Assembly (NCBI RefSeq): GCF_000299875.1
Contig: NZ_AMRK01000016.1
Coordinates: 1 to 64,000, forward strand
DNA: 64,000 nucleotides
DNA from: Celeribacter baekdonensis B30
GTDB lineage: Bacteria > Pseudomonadota > Alphaproteobacteria > Rhodobacterales > Rhodobacteraceae
Reading direction: 5' to 3'
The notes beneath the pieces were generated by a model that worked only from the letters and a program-made list of their open reading frames with translations, did not search any database and had not been told where the DNA came from. The translations under genes were made by a program, and so were the position numbers. This document shows, in pieces, positions 8,322 through 16,939 of this stretch (its first letter is position 1; each line of letters begins with the position of its first letter).

Positions 8322-9193
8322 TCAGCCACCCCCAAAAGCCGCATCGCGTTGTCTTTCAAAATCAACGGGCGGACCTCGTCGCGGAACTCGGCTTTTTCAA
8401 ACGCCGCCAACCATTTTTCCGGCGCGATCATCGGCCAGTCGGAGCCAAAGAGCATCTTTTCCTTCAGCATCGTGTTGGCATAGCGCACGAGGATTGGCGG
8501 GAAATATTTCGGCGACCAACCGGACAGGTCGATGTAAACATTCGGCTTATGCGTTGCCACCGACAAAGCCTCTTCTTGCCAGGGGAACGACGGGTGGGCG
8601 AGGATGATTGGCATGTCGGGAAAATCCACCGCCACGTCGTCAATATACATGGGATTTGAATATTTTAGCCGCATCCCATTGCCGCCCGGCATCCCCGATC
8701 CAACGCCGGTTTGACCGGTGTGAAACAGCGCCGGTTTGCCAGACTCGGCGATGGCCTCATACAGCGTGTAGGCATTGCGATCATTGGGGTAGAATCCCTG
8801 CATCGTCGGGTGAAATTTAAAGCCCTGAACGCCGTGATTTTCGACCAAATCGCGGGCCTCACGCGCGCCCAGTTTGCCCTTGGCCGGATCAATAGAGGCG
8901 AAGGGAATGAGGATGTCCTCATGTTTGGCGGCGGCCGCGGCGACCTCGTAATTGTTGTAACGGCGGTAGCCGGTTTCGCGCTCGGCATCGACTGGGAAAA
9001 TCACCGCAGCGATGTTCATCTCGCGGTAATGCGCGGCGGTTTGATCAATGGTCGGCGGATGCGACCACGGCGCGCCAAAATAGGACGCCATCGAGGCCTG
9101 AAGGTCATCATAGCCATCGTCATCATGACAGCCACAGGCCTCTTCGGCATGGGTGTGAAAATCAATCGCGCGGACAGAGGTAAAATCTACCAT
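8318..9193 (-). CDS. amidohydrolase-2 family metal hydrolase (CouO-like)
   Basis: 291-residue TIM-barrel metal hydrolase. Candidate metal residues are the HxH motif in DFHTH near the N-terminus, a histidine in FKFHPT, one in ILAHPSFPW and the aspartate of LFGSDWPM. Metal-dependent hydrolases of this kind occur with CoA ligase, hydratase and dehydrogenase in beta-oxidative p-hydroxycinnamate clusters (cou genes of Rhodococcus), where they act on the thioester intermediate that gives the hydroxybenzoate. Here it lies between the ligase and acyl-CoA dehydrogenase genes, which suggests the same role. The activity itself is inferred. Confidence 0.75.
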   Translation of the reverse strand: MVDFTSVRAIDFHTHAEEACGCHDDDGYDDLQASMASYFGAPWSHPPTIDQTAAHYREMNIAAVIFPVDAERETGYRRYNNYEVAAAAAKHEDILIPFASIDPAKGKLGAREARDLVENHGVQGFKFHPTMQGFYPNDRNAYTLYEAIAESGKPALFHTGQTGVGSGMPGGNGMRLKYSNPMYIDDVAVDFPDMPIILAHPSFPWQEEALSVATHKPNVYIDLSGWSPKYFPPILVRYANTMLKEKMLFGSDWPMIAPEKWLAAFEKAEFRDEVRPLILKDNAMRLLGVAE

Positions 9194-9203
9194 TTTCAGC
9201 TCC

Positions 9204-11021
9204 TTACACCCGGATCAATGCGGGGTCTTCATTGTCATACATCCGCTCCAAAAGCGCGGCACGACGGGTGATAATTTTGCGGGTATTCAGTGACCCTTTG
9301 TCGGTGATCTCGCCGTCTTTGACCGAGGGCGGTTCGGCCAAAATGATGGCACGCGCGATGCGTTTGGCGGAGCCGGAGGCGGCGCGGGCCATTTTGCGCA
9401 ACACATGGTGAATTTCGGCCTGAAGATGCTCGTCAATCACGGCACCTTCAGAGCTGTTGTCACCATGAACATGATCGGGGCGCGGGAAGACCATCAGACC
9501 AATTTCGCCACGATCGTGACCACAAACGACCACATCCATCACCAACCCACGCAACGCTTCCAAAGCGTCAAGCCGCAGCTTGCCCGCCTGCACCCAAGTG
9601 CCGGTCAAGAGTTTGAAATCCTCGGACACACGACCATCAAACACCAGTCCGCGGTTCATATCCACGGGATCGAGAAACTTGACCGCATCGCCGGTGATGA
9701 AAAAGCCCTCGTCATCAAAGGCCTCGGCGGTTTTATCGGGATCGTTGAGATAGCCGGGCATGACATTCGGGCCTTTGACCCGGATTTCACAGCGCATGTC
9801 GGCATCGGGGATGAGTTTGACCTCAACGCCGGGCAAGGCCACGCCGATGACGCCCGAGCGACCGATCGGTTCATGCACCATGACGTTGGCGGGGGCGGTT
9901 TCGGTCAGGCCCCAGCTTGAGATCATCAGCGGCAGCTTGCCCCGCACTTCGATGGCCATCTCTTCGAGTCGCGTCCAAACATCTTGTGGCAGGGAGGCCC
10001 CGGCATAGAACAGCATGTCGAGGTCTTTGAAATAGGCCTCTTTGAGGGCTTGATTGTGCTCCATCTCATGCACCAGCATGGCAAAGCCCACCGGCACGTT
10101 GAACGCCGCAGTACAGGATTTTTCCGTTACGTTATCAATGGTATGCTGAAACAGCGCCTTGGTTGGCTTGCCATTGTCGATGTAGAAAGACCCGCCGTGC
10201 ATCAGCATCATATTGACGTTATGCGAGCCGCCGAAAACGTGGTTCCACGGCAGCCAATCAACGATGCGCTGCGGGCGCTCTTTCATGAATGGCAGGACCG
10301 AGGCCATTTGGGCCTGATTGGCACACATCATCCGCTGGGTCGTCATCACGCCTTTGGGGTCAGAGCTTGACCCCGACGTGAAGAGGATTTTGGCCAAAGT
10401 GTCGGGACCGACCTTGGCATGGACCGCGTCAAGATCAACAGAAGCGTCGCCTTTGAGCAGGTCGGCAAAGGCCGTAACCGGACGCGGCGCGCCTTCGGTG
10501 TTGGAGGCGACAATTTCGATCCCGTCGAGATCGGCAAGGGCGATGGCTTTGCCGTAGCGGGCGGCGTCATCGACAAAGGCCAGTTTCGGTTTGGTCTTTT
10601 TGATCGCGTATTGCAGGCGGAAATGGGCTTCCTCAATGAGCGAATATTGTTCGGCCAAAGGCACGGTCGGCACCCCGGCCCATTGCGCGCCAAAGGAGAG
10701 CAAGGCGTGATCAACCGAGTTGCCGGACATGATCAGGATCGGCGTGTCTTGTCCCAACCCGCGGGCGGCCAGCGAGGCGGCGATGGCCTTGACACGCGCG
10801 AACACCTCACCATAGCCCAGTTCGCGCCACCCTGCCCCGTCGCGTTCGGCCAAAAACACCGTATCAGGTGTTTCTGCGGCCCATTTTTCCAACCACACGC
10901 CCGTGTGCGCCACGACCGAGTCGAGCGGCACGTCAGAGGTCAAAATCAGGCTCGTATCGTCACGTTTTTCCAGCCGAACAGAATGCCCAACCAGCGTGAG
11001 CCCCGTGGTTTGATCTTTCAT
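9204..11021 (-). CDS. fcs: feruloyl-CoA synthase-like acyl-CoA ligase
   Basis: 605-residue adenylate-forming ligase. The AMP-binding P-loop FTSGSSSDPKGV lies near residue 220, GLTETAP near 375 and GDAVKF near 445. Feruloyl-CoA synthases of this type activate ferulate, p-coumarate or caffeate with CoA and ATP. The second of two adjacent ATGs (11021) is preferred because the ggagg site lies only 2 nt before the first. It sits in an operon with hydratase, dehydrogenase, amidohydrolase and a MarR regulator, which supports a hydroxycinnamate substrate. Confidence 0.85.
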   Translation of the reverse strand: MKDQTTGLTLVGHSVRLEKRDDTSLILTSDVPLDSVVAHTGVWLEKWAAETPDTVFLAERDGAGWRELGYGEVFARVKAIAASLAARGLGQDTPILIMSGNSVDHALLSFGAQWAGVPTVPLAEQYSLIEEAHFRLQYAIKKTKPKLAFVDDAARYGKAIALADLDGIEIVASNTEGAPRPVTAFADLLKGDASVDLDAVHAKVGPDTLAKILFTSGSSSDPKGVMTTQRMMCANQAQMASVLPFMKERPQRIVDWLPWNHVFGGSHNVNMMLMHGGSFYIDNGKPTKALFQHTIDNVTEKSCTAAFNVPVGFAMLVHEMEHNQALKEAYFKDLDMLFYAGASLPQDVWTRLEEMAIEVRGKLPLMISSWGLTETAPANVMVHEPIGRSGVIGVALPGVEVKLIPDADMRCEIRVKGPNVMPGYLNDPDKTAEAFDDEGFFITGDAVKFLDPVDMNRGLVFDGRVSEDFKLLTGTWVQAGKLRLDALEALRGLVMDVVVCGHDRGEIGLMVFPRPDHVHGDNSSEGAVIDEHLQAEIHHVLRKMARAASGSAKRIARAIILAEPPSVKDGEITDKGSLNTRKIITRRAALLERMYDNEDPALIRV

Positions 11022-11060
11022 CATTTCCTCCCTTGGCCCTTATTGAGGGCCGGTATCCGA

Positions 11061-11516
11061 TCATGCCTCCGGGCGTCTGACCCGGCGCAACAGCTCTTTG
11101 AGAACAGTCACTTCCGCCTCTGTGAGCTTTGAAAACATCGCCGCCTCATGTGCATTGACGGCGGTCTCTGCCTCTTTCCATTTTGCCATTCCGGCCTTGG
11201 TCGCGCGCAGGGCGTATTGGCGTCGATCCCCCTCAACCCGTCCGCGCGAAATCAAATCGGCGCTTTCCAGTTCATCGACCAAAACCACCACGCCGGAGCG
11301 TTCGATACGAAGCGCCTCGGCGAGGCGGCTTTGGGAAATGTCAGGATTTTCGATGATCACCGCCAAAGCCGAAAACGAGGTCATGCGCAGCCCGAGCGGC
11401 TCCAATGTATCGGCCAAATCCGCACGCACGTTGAGAAAGGCGCGTTTCATATTATAGCCCACGAACTGACGCAGGTTCTCGTCGGTGATCTCTTTGGCGG
11501 CACACTCTTTTTTCAC
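11061..11516 (-). CDS. MarR-family regulator of the hydroxycinnamate operon
   Basis: 151-residue MarR protein with a winged helix-turn-helix at about residues 55-110 (QSRLAEALRIERSGVVVLVDELE, then GDRRQYALRATKAG). It starts with GTG at 11516 after a gggagaga site. CoA-thioester-sensing MarR proteins (CouR/FerR types) repress hydroxycinnamate genes in several bacteria. This gene lies inside the operon between the TRAP transporter and the ligase, so it probably regulates its own transcription; the perfect 9-bp dyad at 16131-16157 is the obvious candidate operator. Confidence 0.82.
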   Translation of the reverse strand: MKKECAAKEITDENLRQFVGYNMKRAFLNVRADLADTLEPLGLRMTSFSALAVIIENPDISQSRLAEALRIERSGVVVLVDELESADLISRGRVEGDRRQYALRATKAGMAKWKEAETAVNAHEAAMFSKLTEAEVTVLKELLRRVRRPEA

Positions 11517-11529
11517 GTCTCTCTCCCGA

Positions 11530-12852
11530 TCAATTGGCCACGATATCGACCAACCAATAGCTCAGAACCGGGAAGCTCACCAGAATGGCGATCCGGAAGA
11601 ACTCGGCGATGATAAAGGGCGTGGTGCCCCGGAAAATCTGGCTGGTCGGGATGTCTTTGGCCATCGACGAGATGACGAACAGGTTCATCCCCACCGGCGG
11701 CGTGATCAGCCCCATTTCGACCACCACCAAAGAGATGATGCCAAACCACATCGCTTGTTGTTCCGGCATGAGGCCGAAGTCCAGCGCCATGATCGTTGGG
11801 AAAAACACCGGCACGGTCAAAAGGATCATCGACAGGCTGTCCATCAAACAGCCCATCACCAGATAAAAGGCGATGATGCCCAACAGCACCACGATGGGCG
11901 CGACATCCGCAGCGGAGAAAAACGCGGCCACATCAGACGGCATCCGCGAGAGCGCCAAAGCGACGTTAAAAATATCGGCGCCGTAAACGATGGCAAAGAT
12001 CATCGCGGTCGATCCGGCGGTGTCGATCAGGCAATCGAGGATCGTTTTCGGCGTCAGCCCGCCGGTGAACAGACCCGCGACCAGCATCAGGACGACGCCC
12101 ACGGATGCACCTTCGGCCGGTGTAAAGAAGCCGCCATAGATGCCGCCCAAAACCACGACAAAAATTGCCACCACATGCCAAATGTCGCGCAGTGCCTTAA
12201 ACCGGGTTTTCATATCGGCGGGCGCGTGGGTCGGCCCTTCGTTCGGAAACAGACGGACGTAAATGGCGATGGCGATGAAAAAGCCAATGACCGCCAAAAT
12301 GCCCGGAATGGTCGCCGCCAAGAACAGTTTGACGATGTTCTGTTCGGTCAAGAGTGCATAGATGATCAGCACGACGGAGGGCGGGATCAGGATGCCCAAT
12401 GTGCCGCCCGCCGCCAAGGACCCGGACGCCAAAGCACCGGAGTAGCCGTTTTTGCGCATCTCCGGCAAAGCCACCCGCGCCATGGTCGAGGCGGTGGCCA
12501 AGGACGACCCCGAGATGGACCCGAACATCGCACAGCCCGCAACCGATGCCATCGCCAAACCACCACGCAAATGCCCGATCCAGGCATTGGAGGCGGCAAA
12601 GATCGAGGCGGAAATGCCCGAGCGGGTCGCAAGATGACCCATGAGGATAAAGAGCGGCACGATGGCCAACTCATAGGACATGAATTTGTCGACCCAGGCG
12701 GTGTTGAAATAGGCCATGAGCGCATAGGGCGAAGCGAGCACCATATAGCCCACGGCCCCCACCATCCCCATCGCCAAAGCAATCGGCATCCGGGCAAAGA
12801 TCAGGATCAGCAGCACAATGACCATGATGATCGCGATTGTCAGCGGTTCCAT
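11530..12852 (-). CDS. dctM: TRAP transporter large permease (DctM), hydroxycinnamate operon
   Basis: 440-residue integral membrane protein of the TRAP DctM family with about a dozen hydrophobic segments. The conserved blocks FGSISGSSLATASTMARVALPEM and GGTLGILIPPSVVLIIYALLTE are visible (partly quoted). It imports an organic acid together with DctQ and DctP using the sodium gradient. The ATG at 12852 overlaps the dctQ stop by 1 nt, whereas the frame extends upstream only through dctQ. It is encoded between DctQ and MarR in the nine-gene operon. Confidence 0.88.
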   Translation of the reverse strand: MEPLTIAIIMVIVLLILIFARMPIALAMGMVGAVGYMVLASPYALMAYFNTAWVDKFMSYELAIVPLFILMGHLATRSGISASIFAASNAWIGHLRGGLAMASVAGCAMFGSISGSSLATASTMARVALPEMRKNGYSGALASGSLAAGGTLGILIPPSVVLIIYALLTEQNIVKLFLAATIPGILAVIGFFIAIAIYVRLFPNEGPTHAPADMKTRFKALRDIWHVVAIFVVVLGGIYGGFFTPAEGASVGVVLMLVAGLFTGGLTPKTILDCLIDTAGSTAMIFAIVYGADIFNVALALSRMPSDVAAFFSAADVAPIVVLLGIIAFYLVMGCLMDSLSMILLTVPVFFPTIMALDFGLMPEQQAMWFGIISLVVVEMGLITPPVGMNLFVISSMAKDIPTSQIFRGTTPFIIAEFFRIAILVSFPVLSYWLVDIVAN

Positions 12853-13391
12853 CAGCGGACCTCCATGGCACGAAAAGCGTGGCTCAACATTGGCAGGCTT
12901 TGCAAAAATGCGACAACGGCCGACAGCGCAGTGCCGAACAGGGCGGGCAGATAGACCCACCAAACAGGCGCGCGCAGCAACATGGTGCGGTCGCCATACT
13001 CGTGCATTTCACCAAGCCCCACCGACAAACGCCACGCCAAAAAGGCCCAGCCGAACGCGAAGAGCAATGTCCAAACCCCATCCATGCGGCGTTGGGTCAA
13101 AGGCGAAAGCCAAAGGGTGAAAAGATCGACCATGACATGGCCTTTGTTGAATTGGCACAGAGGCAAAAACAGCGAGGCGCAGGCGGCACAGGCCAATTCG
13201 ACCAGTTCGAAATCGCCACGAATACCGCCAAGGCCAAGGTTACGCATGATCACCGAGGCGGCGACCGTGATCGAGGCGGCAAAAATCACCGCCCCGCCCA
13301 CGCCAGCCGCGCCAAGGCAGACCCGTTGCAGGATCAGGAACACGCGGCCATGCGGCGCCTGTTCCGTCTCATTTGGGAGCCGCTCGGCCAT
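12852..13391 (-). CDS. dctQ: TRAP transporter small permease (DctQ)
   Basis: 179-residue small membrane subunit with four hydrophobic segments, of the TRAP DctQ family (PLCQFNKGHVMVDLFT is the characteristic region). It links the periplasmic receptor to DctM. It starts 3 nt after the dctP stop and overlaps dctM. It presumably serves only this receptor. Confidence 0.86.
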   Translation of the reverse strand: MAERLPNETEQAPHGRVFLILQRVCLGAAGVGGAVIFAASITVAASVIMRNLGLGGIRGDFELVELACAACASLFLPLCQFNKGHVMVDLFTLWLSPLTQRRMDGVWTLLFAFGWAFLAWRLSVGLGEMHEYGDRTMLLRAPVWWVYLPALFGTALSAVVAFLQSLPMLSHAFRAMEVR

Positions 13392-13394
13392 GGG

Positions 13395-14435
13395 TTACCC
13401 CGCGTCCAACAGGGCGTTGGCCCGCGCCACAATCGCCGCGCCATCATGGCCTGCGTCATTGAGCTTGCCGATCCATGTGTCATAAATCGGGGCCGCCATC
13501 TCACGCCATGTATCGATTTCAGAGGCCGCGATGGTGTGAATTTCATTGCCCTGTTTTTCGACAACGGATTTGCCAAAGGCCTCGAATTCATCGAATTGCG
13601 CGCCCAGACGACGCGACAGATCGGCACCGGAATGGGCGTCGATCACCGCGCGCAGATCATCGGACAGGCCTTCATATTTGCGCTCGTTCATCACGAGGGC
13701 AAAGGTGTTGGCATAGATGCCGCGCCCGCCCGCTTCGGGTTCGTTGGTCACTTTGGTCAGTTCTTGCAGCTTGAACGCCGGCACCACCTCATAGGGCAGG
13801 CAACAGCCATCAATCACGCCGTTTGAGAGCCCCACGACCATTTCGGTCACCGGGAAAAACACCGTCTCCGCGCCCATCAGGGCCAGCATTTCGCCGGTCG
13901 CTTGGTTCGGTGCGCGCAGTTTCAGACCTTTGATGTCCTCGGCGGAGGAGACGATCTGACCACGGGTGTGAATTTTGCCACCATCATGGGTGTGGAAGGC
14001 CAAAGGTTTCATGCCTTTGTATTCGTTTTGACCGAATTCTTCCATCAGTGTGTGCATCGCCACCGATGTCTTTTCGGCATTGGTCACCATAAAGGGCATC
14101 GCCATGGTTTCGGCCACCGGGAACCGGTCCGGCGTATAGACCGGCAGGGTCCATGCAATGTCACAGATGCCTTGGCGGGCCTGATCGGCGAGCTGGGGTG
14201 GTTTGCCGCCAAGCTGCATCGACGGGAACATTTGCATCTCGATCGCGCCACCCGAGGCCTCAGAGATTTCCTGGGCCCAGACGTCAAAGAACCGCGTCTG
14301 CATCGGGGCGACGCCCGGCAGGAAATGGTGCACGCGCAGGGTCACCTCTGCGGCATGGGCTTTTTTCAGGAATGCGGGTGTGGCCAAAGCCGCCCCCAGT
14401 GTCGTCATCGCCATCCGGCGTGTCATAGTCGTCAT
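13395..14435 (-). CDS. dctP: TRAP transporter substrate-binding protein (DctP)
   Basis: 346-residue periplasmic receptor. The N-terminus carries twin arginines (MTRRMAMTTLGAALATPAF), so export by Tat is possible. The ATG at 14435 is favoured by gggagg 7 nt upstream; the frame continues up to 14516 without signal-peptide character. The mature part is related to the second DctP at 16940-17974, and both share a HHFLP block after the signal and a GGKP block near residue 90. Ligand inferred from context: a hydroxycinnamate or related aromatic acid. Confidence 0.87.
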   Translation of the reverse strand: MTTMTRRMAMTTLGAALATPAFLKKAHAAEVTLRVHHFLPGVAPMQTRFFDVWAQEISEASGGAIEMQMFPSMQLGGKPPQLADQARQGICDIAWTLPVYTPDRFPVAETMAMPFMVTNAEKTSVAMHTLMEEFGQNEYKGMKPLAFHTHDGGKIHTRGQIVSSAEDIKGLKLRAPNQATGEMLALMGAETVFFPVTEMVVGLSNGVIDGCCLPYEVVPAFKLQELTKVTNEPEAGGRGIYANTFALVMNERKYEGLSDDLRAVIDAHSGADLSRRLGAQFDEFEAFGKSVVEKQGNEIHTIAASEIDTWREMAAPIYDTWIGKLNDAGHDGAAIVARANALLDAG

Positions 14436-14532
14436 ATTGGTTCCTCCCATTGATGACATTTGGCCCCTCGCCCGAGCCTTGATCCTCTTGCAGCGGCCCC
14501 GCGCTCCTCCGCGCAAGGCCCCTCACCGCGCG

Positions 14533-15306
14533 TTACCGAAAGACCGGAGCGCGCTTTTCGAGAAAAGCTTTCAGGCCCTCCCCGGCATCTTCACTGGTCT
14601 GCGACACCGCCGCACACATGCTTTCCATGAACAGACCATCGGATTTGGACATGTCGGAAATCCGGCTGATCGCCTGAATCATCATGTAATTCGACAGGGT
14701 GGCGTTTTTGGCAATTTTGGTCGCCAGTTTGCGCGCCAAATCCATCGCCTCGCCCTCGCCCACCGCATAATGCGCCAGCCCGAGATCAAGCCCCTCAATT
14801 GCGTTATATTTGCGCCCGGTCAGCATCATTTCACACATCCGGTCGGCCCCAAGAATGCGCCCGATCCGAACGCTCGCGCCACCGCCCACAAAGATGCCGC
14901 GCATCCCTTCGGGCAGTTGAAACATCGTCGAAGGTTCGGCAATGCGCACATGGGTCGACGCCGCCAATTCCAAGCCACCGCCGATCACCGCGCCAAACAT
15001 GGCGGAGATCACCGGCAGGCCGGAGAATTGAATTTTGTCCATGACGCCGTGCCAATTGCGCGAATGGCGCATCGTGCCTTCGGCATCGCGGGCAACATGT
15101 TCAGAGAGATCAAGGCCCGAACAATAATGCCCCGCCGTCCCGGTCAGGATCACCACGCGCACGCCCTCTGGCGGGCGAGAAAAGAACGCGTCGATCGCGT
15201 CCAAAAGCGCGTCGCACATGGCATTGCGTTTGGCCGGGCGGTTCATCGTCAGCGTGGCGATGGTGCCCTCAATCTCGACCTTCAGGATCTCTGTATCAGC
15301 TGTCAT
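14533..15306 (-). CDS. enoyl-CoA hydratase/isomerase family protein
   Basis: 257-residue crotonase-fold protein with the oxyanion-hole segments GHYCSGLDLSEHVA (about residue 60) and FGAVIGGGLELAASTHVRI (about 105). In this operon it would hydrate the hydroxycinnamoyl-CoA double bond before the SDR oxidises the hydroxyl. Some feruloyl-CoA hydratases also act as lyases giving vanillin, but no aldehyde dehydrogenase gene lies in the operon, which favours the beta-oxidative route. Confidence 0.83.
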   Translation of the reverse strand: MTADTEILKVEIEGTIATLTMNRPAKRNAMCDALLDAIDAFFSRPPEGVRVVILTGTAGHYCSGLDLSEHVARDAEGTMRHSRNWHGVMDKIQFSGLPVISAMFGAVIGGGLELAASTHVRIAEPSTMFQLPEGMRGIFVGGGASVRIGRILGADRMCEMMLTGRKYNAIEGLDLGLAHYAVGEGEAMDLARKLATKIAKNATLSNYMMIQAISRISDMSKSDGLFMESMCAAVSQTSEDAGEGLKAFLEKRAPVFR

Positions 15307-15329
15307 TTTATTTTCTTCTTTTTATTCAG

Positions 15330-16094
15330 TTATTTGATCGGCATACGCGCGGCGGCATCCAGTCGGATCACCGTGCCGTTGAGCATCGGGTTCTCCACAA
15401 TCGACTGCACAAGCTGCGCATATTCTTCCGCATGGCCCATGCGCGAGGGGAACGGCACGGATTTGAGAATGTCGGCTTTGATGTCCTCGGGCAGGCCCGC
15501 GCTCATCGCGGTTTCAAACAAGCCCGGTGCAATCGCCATGACCCGAATGCCGAAACGCGCGAGTTCACGCGCGGCGGGCAAGGTCATCGAGGCCACCCCA
15601 CCTTTGGAGGCGGAATAGGCCGCTTGGCCGATTTGACCGTCTTCAAAGGCGACAGAAGAGGTGTTGATGATCACGCCGCGGGTGCCGTCGTCGTCCAGCG
15701 GGTCGGCTTTGGCCATGGCCCGCGCGGCGATGTTCATCACCGCATAAGTGCCCAAAAGATTGACGTTCAGCGCCTTGGCAAAGGCGTCAATCGTCAGGCT
15801 GCCATTGCGCGGCAGGATACGCGCGGCGGTGCCGATCCCGGCGCAGGATACGGTGACGCGCGGGGTGCCAATGGTATCCTCGATCTTGGCAAACGCGGCC
15901 TCAACGGCGGCGGCATCGCTGACATCAACGCCAAATCCCACACCACCGATCTCGGCGGCGGCATGTTCGGCGGCCTCTTTTGACAGGTCCAACACGACCA
16001 CTTTCGCGCCCAGCGCCGCGAGCCGTTTGGCGGTGGCAAGGCCAAGCCCACTGGCCGCACCCGTCACAACGGCGACATGCCCTTCGATCTTCAT
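15330..16094 (-). CDS. short-chain dehydrogenase, 3-hydroxyacyl-CoA dehydrogenase type
   Basis: 254-residue SDR close in pattern to 3-hydroxyacyl-CoA dehydrogenase type II: NAD motif TGAASGLGL near residue 12, catalytic serine in NTSSVAFEDG, and YSASKGG. First gene of the minus-strand operon and closest to the palindromic operator. The ATG at 16094 follows ggaggagatcac; the ATG at 16109 is less well placed. It would oxidise the 3-hydroxy-3-arylpropanoyl-CoA made by the hydratase. Confidence 0.83.
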   Translation of the reverse strand: MKIEGHVAVVTGAASGLGLATAKRLAALGAKVVVLDLSKEAAEHAAAEIGGVGFGVDVSDAAAVEAAFAKIEDTIGTPRVTVSCAGIGTAARILPRNGSLTIDAFAKALNVNLLGTYAVMNIAARAMAKADPLDDDGTRGVIINTSSVAFEDGQIGQAAYSASKGGVASMTLPAARELARFGIRVMAIAPGLFETAMSAGLPEDIKADILKSVPFPSRMGHAEEYAQLVQSIVENPMLNGTVIRLDAAARMPIK

Positions 16095-16130
16095 GTGATC
16101 TCCTCCCATTTGAGCAAACCATGCGAAGAT

Positions 16131-16157
16131 TTAATTGTTATGTCAATGAACAATTAA
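16131..16157. promoter_or_regulatory. perfect 9-bp inverted repeat, candidate MarR operator
   Basis: TTAATTGTT, a 9-bp spacer, then AACAATTAA: a perfect dyad 37 bp upstream of the first gene of the hydroxycinnamate operon. The size fits a MarR dimer site. It lies between the SDR gene and a terminator for the next MarR gene, so it most probably serves the SDR-to-dehydrogenase operon and the MarR protein encoded within it. Confidence 0.55.
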
Positions 16158-16226
16158 TGGAGTGATCTATCTCGCAGATGCAGCATGAGAGACGTCCCTG
16201 CAGCGCGATTTGAAAAGGCAAATAAA

Positions 16227-16255
16227 AAACCACACGGCACGCAGGCTGTGTGGTT
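16227..16255 (-). terminator. terminator downstream of the second MarR gene
   Basis: Read on the minus strand, AAACCACAC pairs with GTGTGGTTT (the stem can extend by a few pairs), followed by a T-rich tail (TTTTTTATTTG). It lies about 50 nt after the stop of the minus-strand MarR gene, so it is a standard intrinsic terminator. Confidence 0.7.
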
Positions 16256-16302
16256 TCTTCGGCCTTAAAACAGACAAGACGCGGCAGCGCAGAAAAATCA
16301 GA

Positions 16303-16773
16303 TCAGGGCTTTCGATCAAGAATCAGTGGCGCGCGGCTGAGGTGATTGCCGGCATCCGCAACCTTGGCAGCAAGCCGCAAAAACTCCGCCCGCTCCGCTT
16401 CGTTCAGCCCCAATAGGATCTCATCCTGAAACCGCTTCACCACCGGGATCAACTCTTGCAAAATCTGCTCCCCCTCGGGCGTCAGCGTGATCGTGCGGGC
16501 GCGGCGGTCGCGTTCATTCACGATCCGTTTGACCAACCCCTTGCCCTCCAAGCGATCCACCACGCCGCCGATGGTCGCCCGGTCATAGGCGATCACCCCG
16601 GCAAGGCTGGCCTGATCCAGACCGGGTTTGGCGTGCAGCGCATTCATCGCGGCGAATTGCACCGAGGTCAGCGCATGGCCCGTGGCCCGCATCCGCTCAT
16701 TAAAGATCGACATCGAGATCTGATTCAGTCGGCGAATCAAATGTCCTGCCATGTTGTGGATCTCAAGTTTCAT
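16303..16773 (-). CDS. MarR-family regulator divergent from the gentisate-route operon
   Basis: 156-residue MarR protein: winged helix at about residues 55-105 (DQASLAGVIAYDRATIGGVVDR, partly quoted, then NERDRRARTITLTPEG). The ATG at 16773 is preceded by agaggg; upstream ATGs at 16803 and 16842 are in frame but have poorer sites. It is transcribed away from a TRAP/gentisate operon and very likely represses it until an aromatic ligand binds. Two similar 20-bp sequences in the shared promoter are candidate binding sites. Confidence 0.83.
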   Translation of the reverse strand: MKLEIHNMAGHLIRRLNQISMSIFNERMRATGHALTSVQFAAMNALHAKPGLDQASLAGVIAYDRATIGGVVDRLEGKGLVKRIVNERDRRARTITLTPEGEQILQELIPVVKRFQDEILLGLNEAERAEFLRLAAKVADAGNHLSRAPLILDRKP

Positions 16774-16838
16774 CGGCCCTCTTATCATTATTTTTGCCAC
16801 CATATGCCTCCTCCATAGCCCACGGGACTTGAGGCAGG

Positions 16839-16892
16839 TCAATAATAAGTATGCTTACAGACTTGACCCAGATCAATAGTAAGTATACCCAC
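16839..16892. promoter_or_regulatory. duplicated operator-like sequence in the MarR-dctP promoter
   Basis: TCAATAATAAGTATGCTTAC (from 16839) and TCAATAGTAAGTATACCCAC (from 16873) are direct copies offset by 34 bp, about three helical turns. The first contains the palindrome TAAGTATGCTTA-like core (TAAG/CTTA), and the second keeps the left arm. They lie between the divergent MarR gene and dctP and are the likely sites of that repressor. Confidence 0.55.
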
Positions 16893-16939
16893 TATCTGCG
16901 CAACGGGAGTGCGCCCAGATAAAATTCGGAGGAGCTCAT

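Noticed and set aside
11485-12954. Long plus-strand open frame opposite the first dctM
   Set aside because: The translation is extremely rich in His, Arg, Gln and Asp, typical of the antisense of a hydrophobic membrane protein gene. dctM on the minus strand has clear family motifs.
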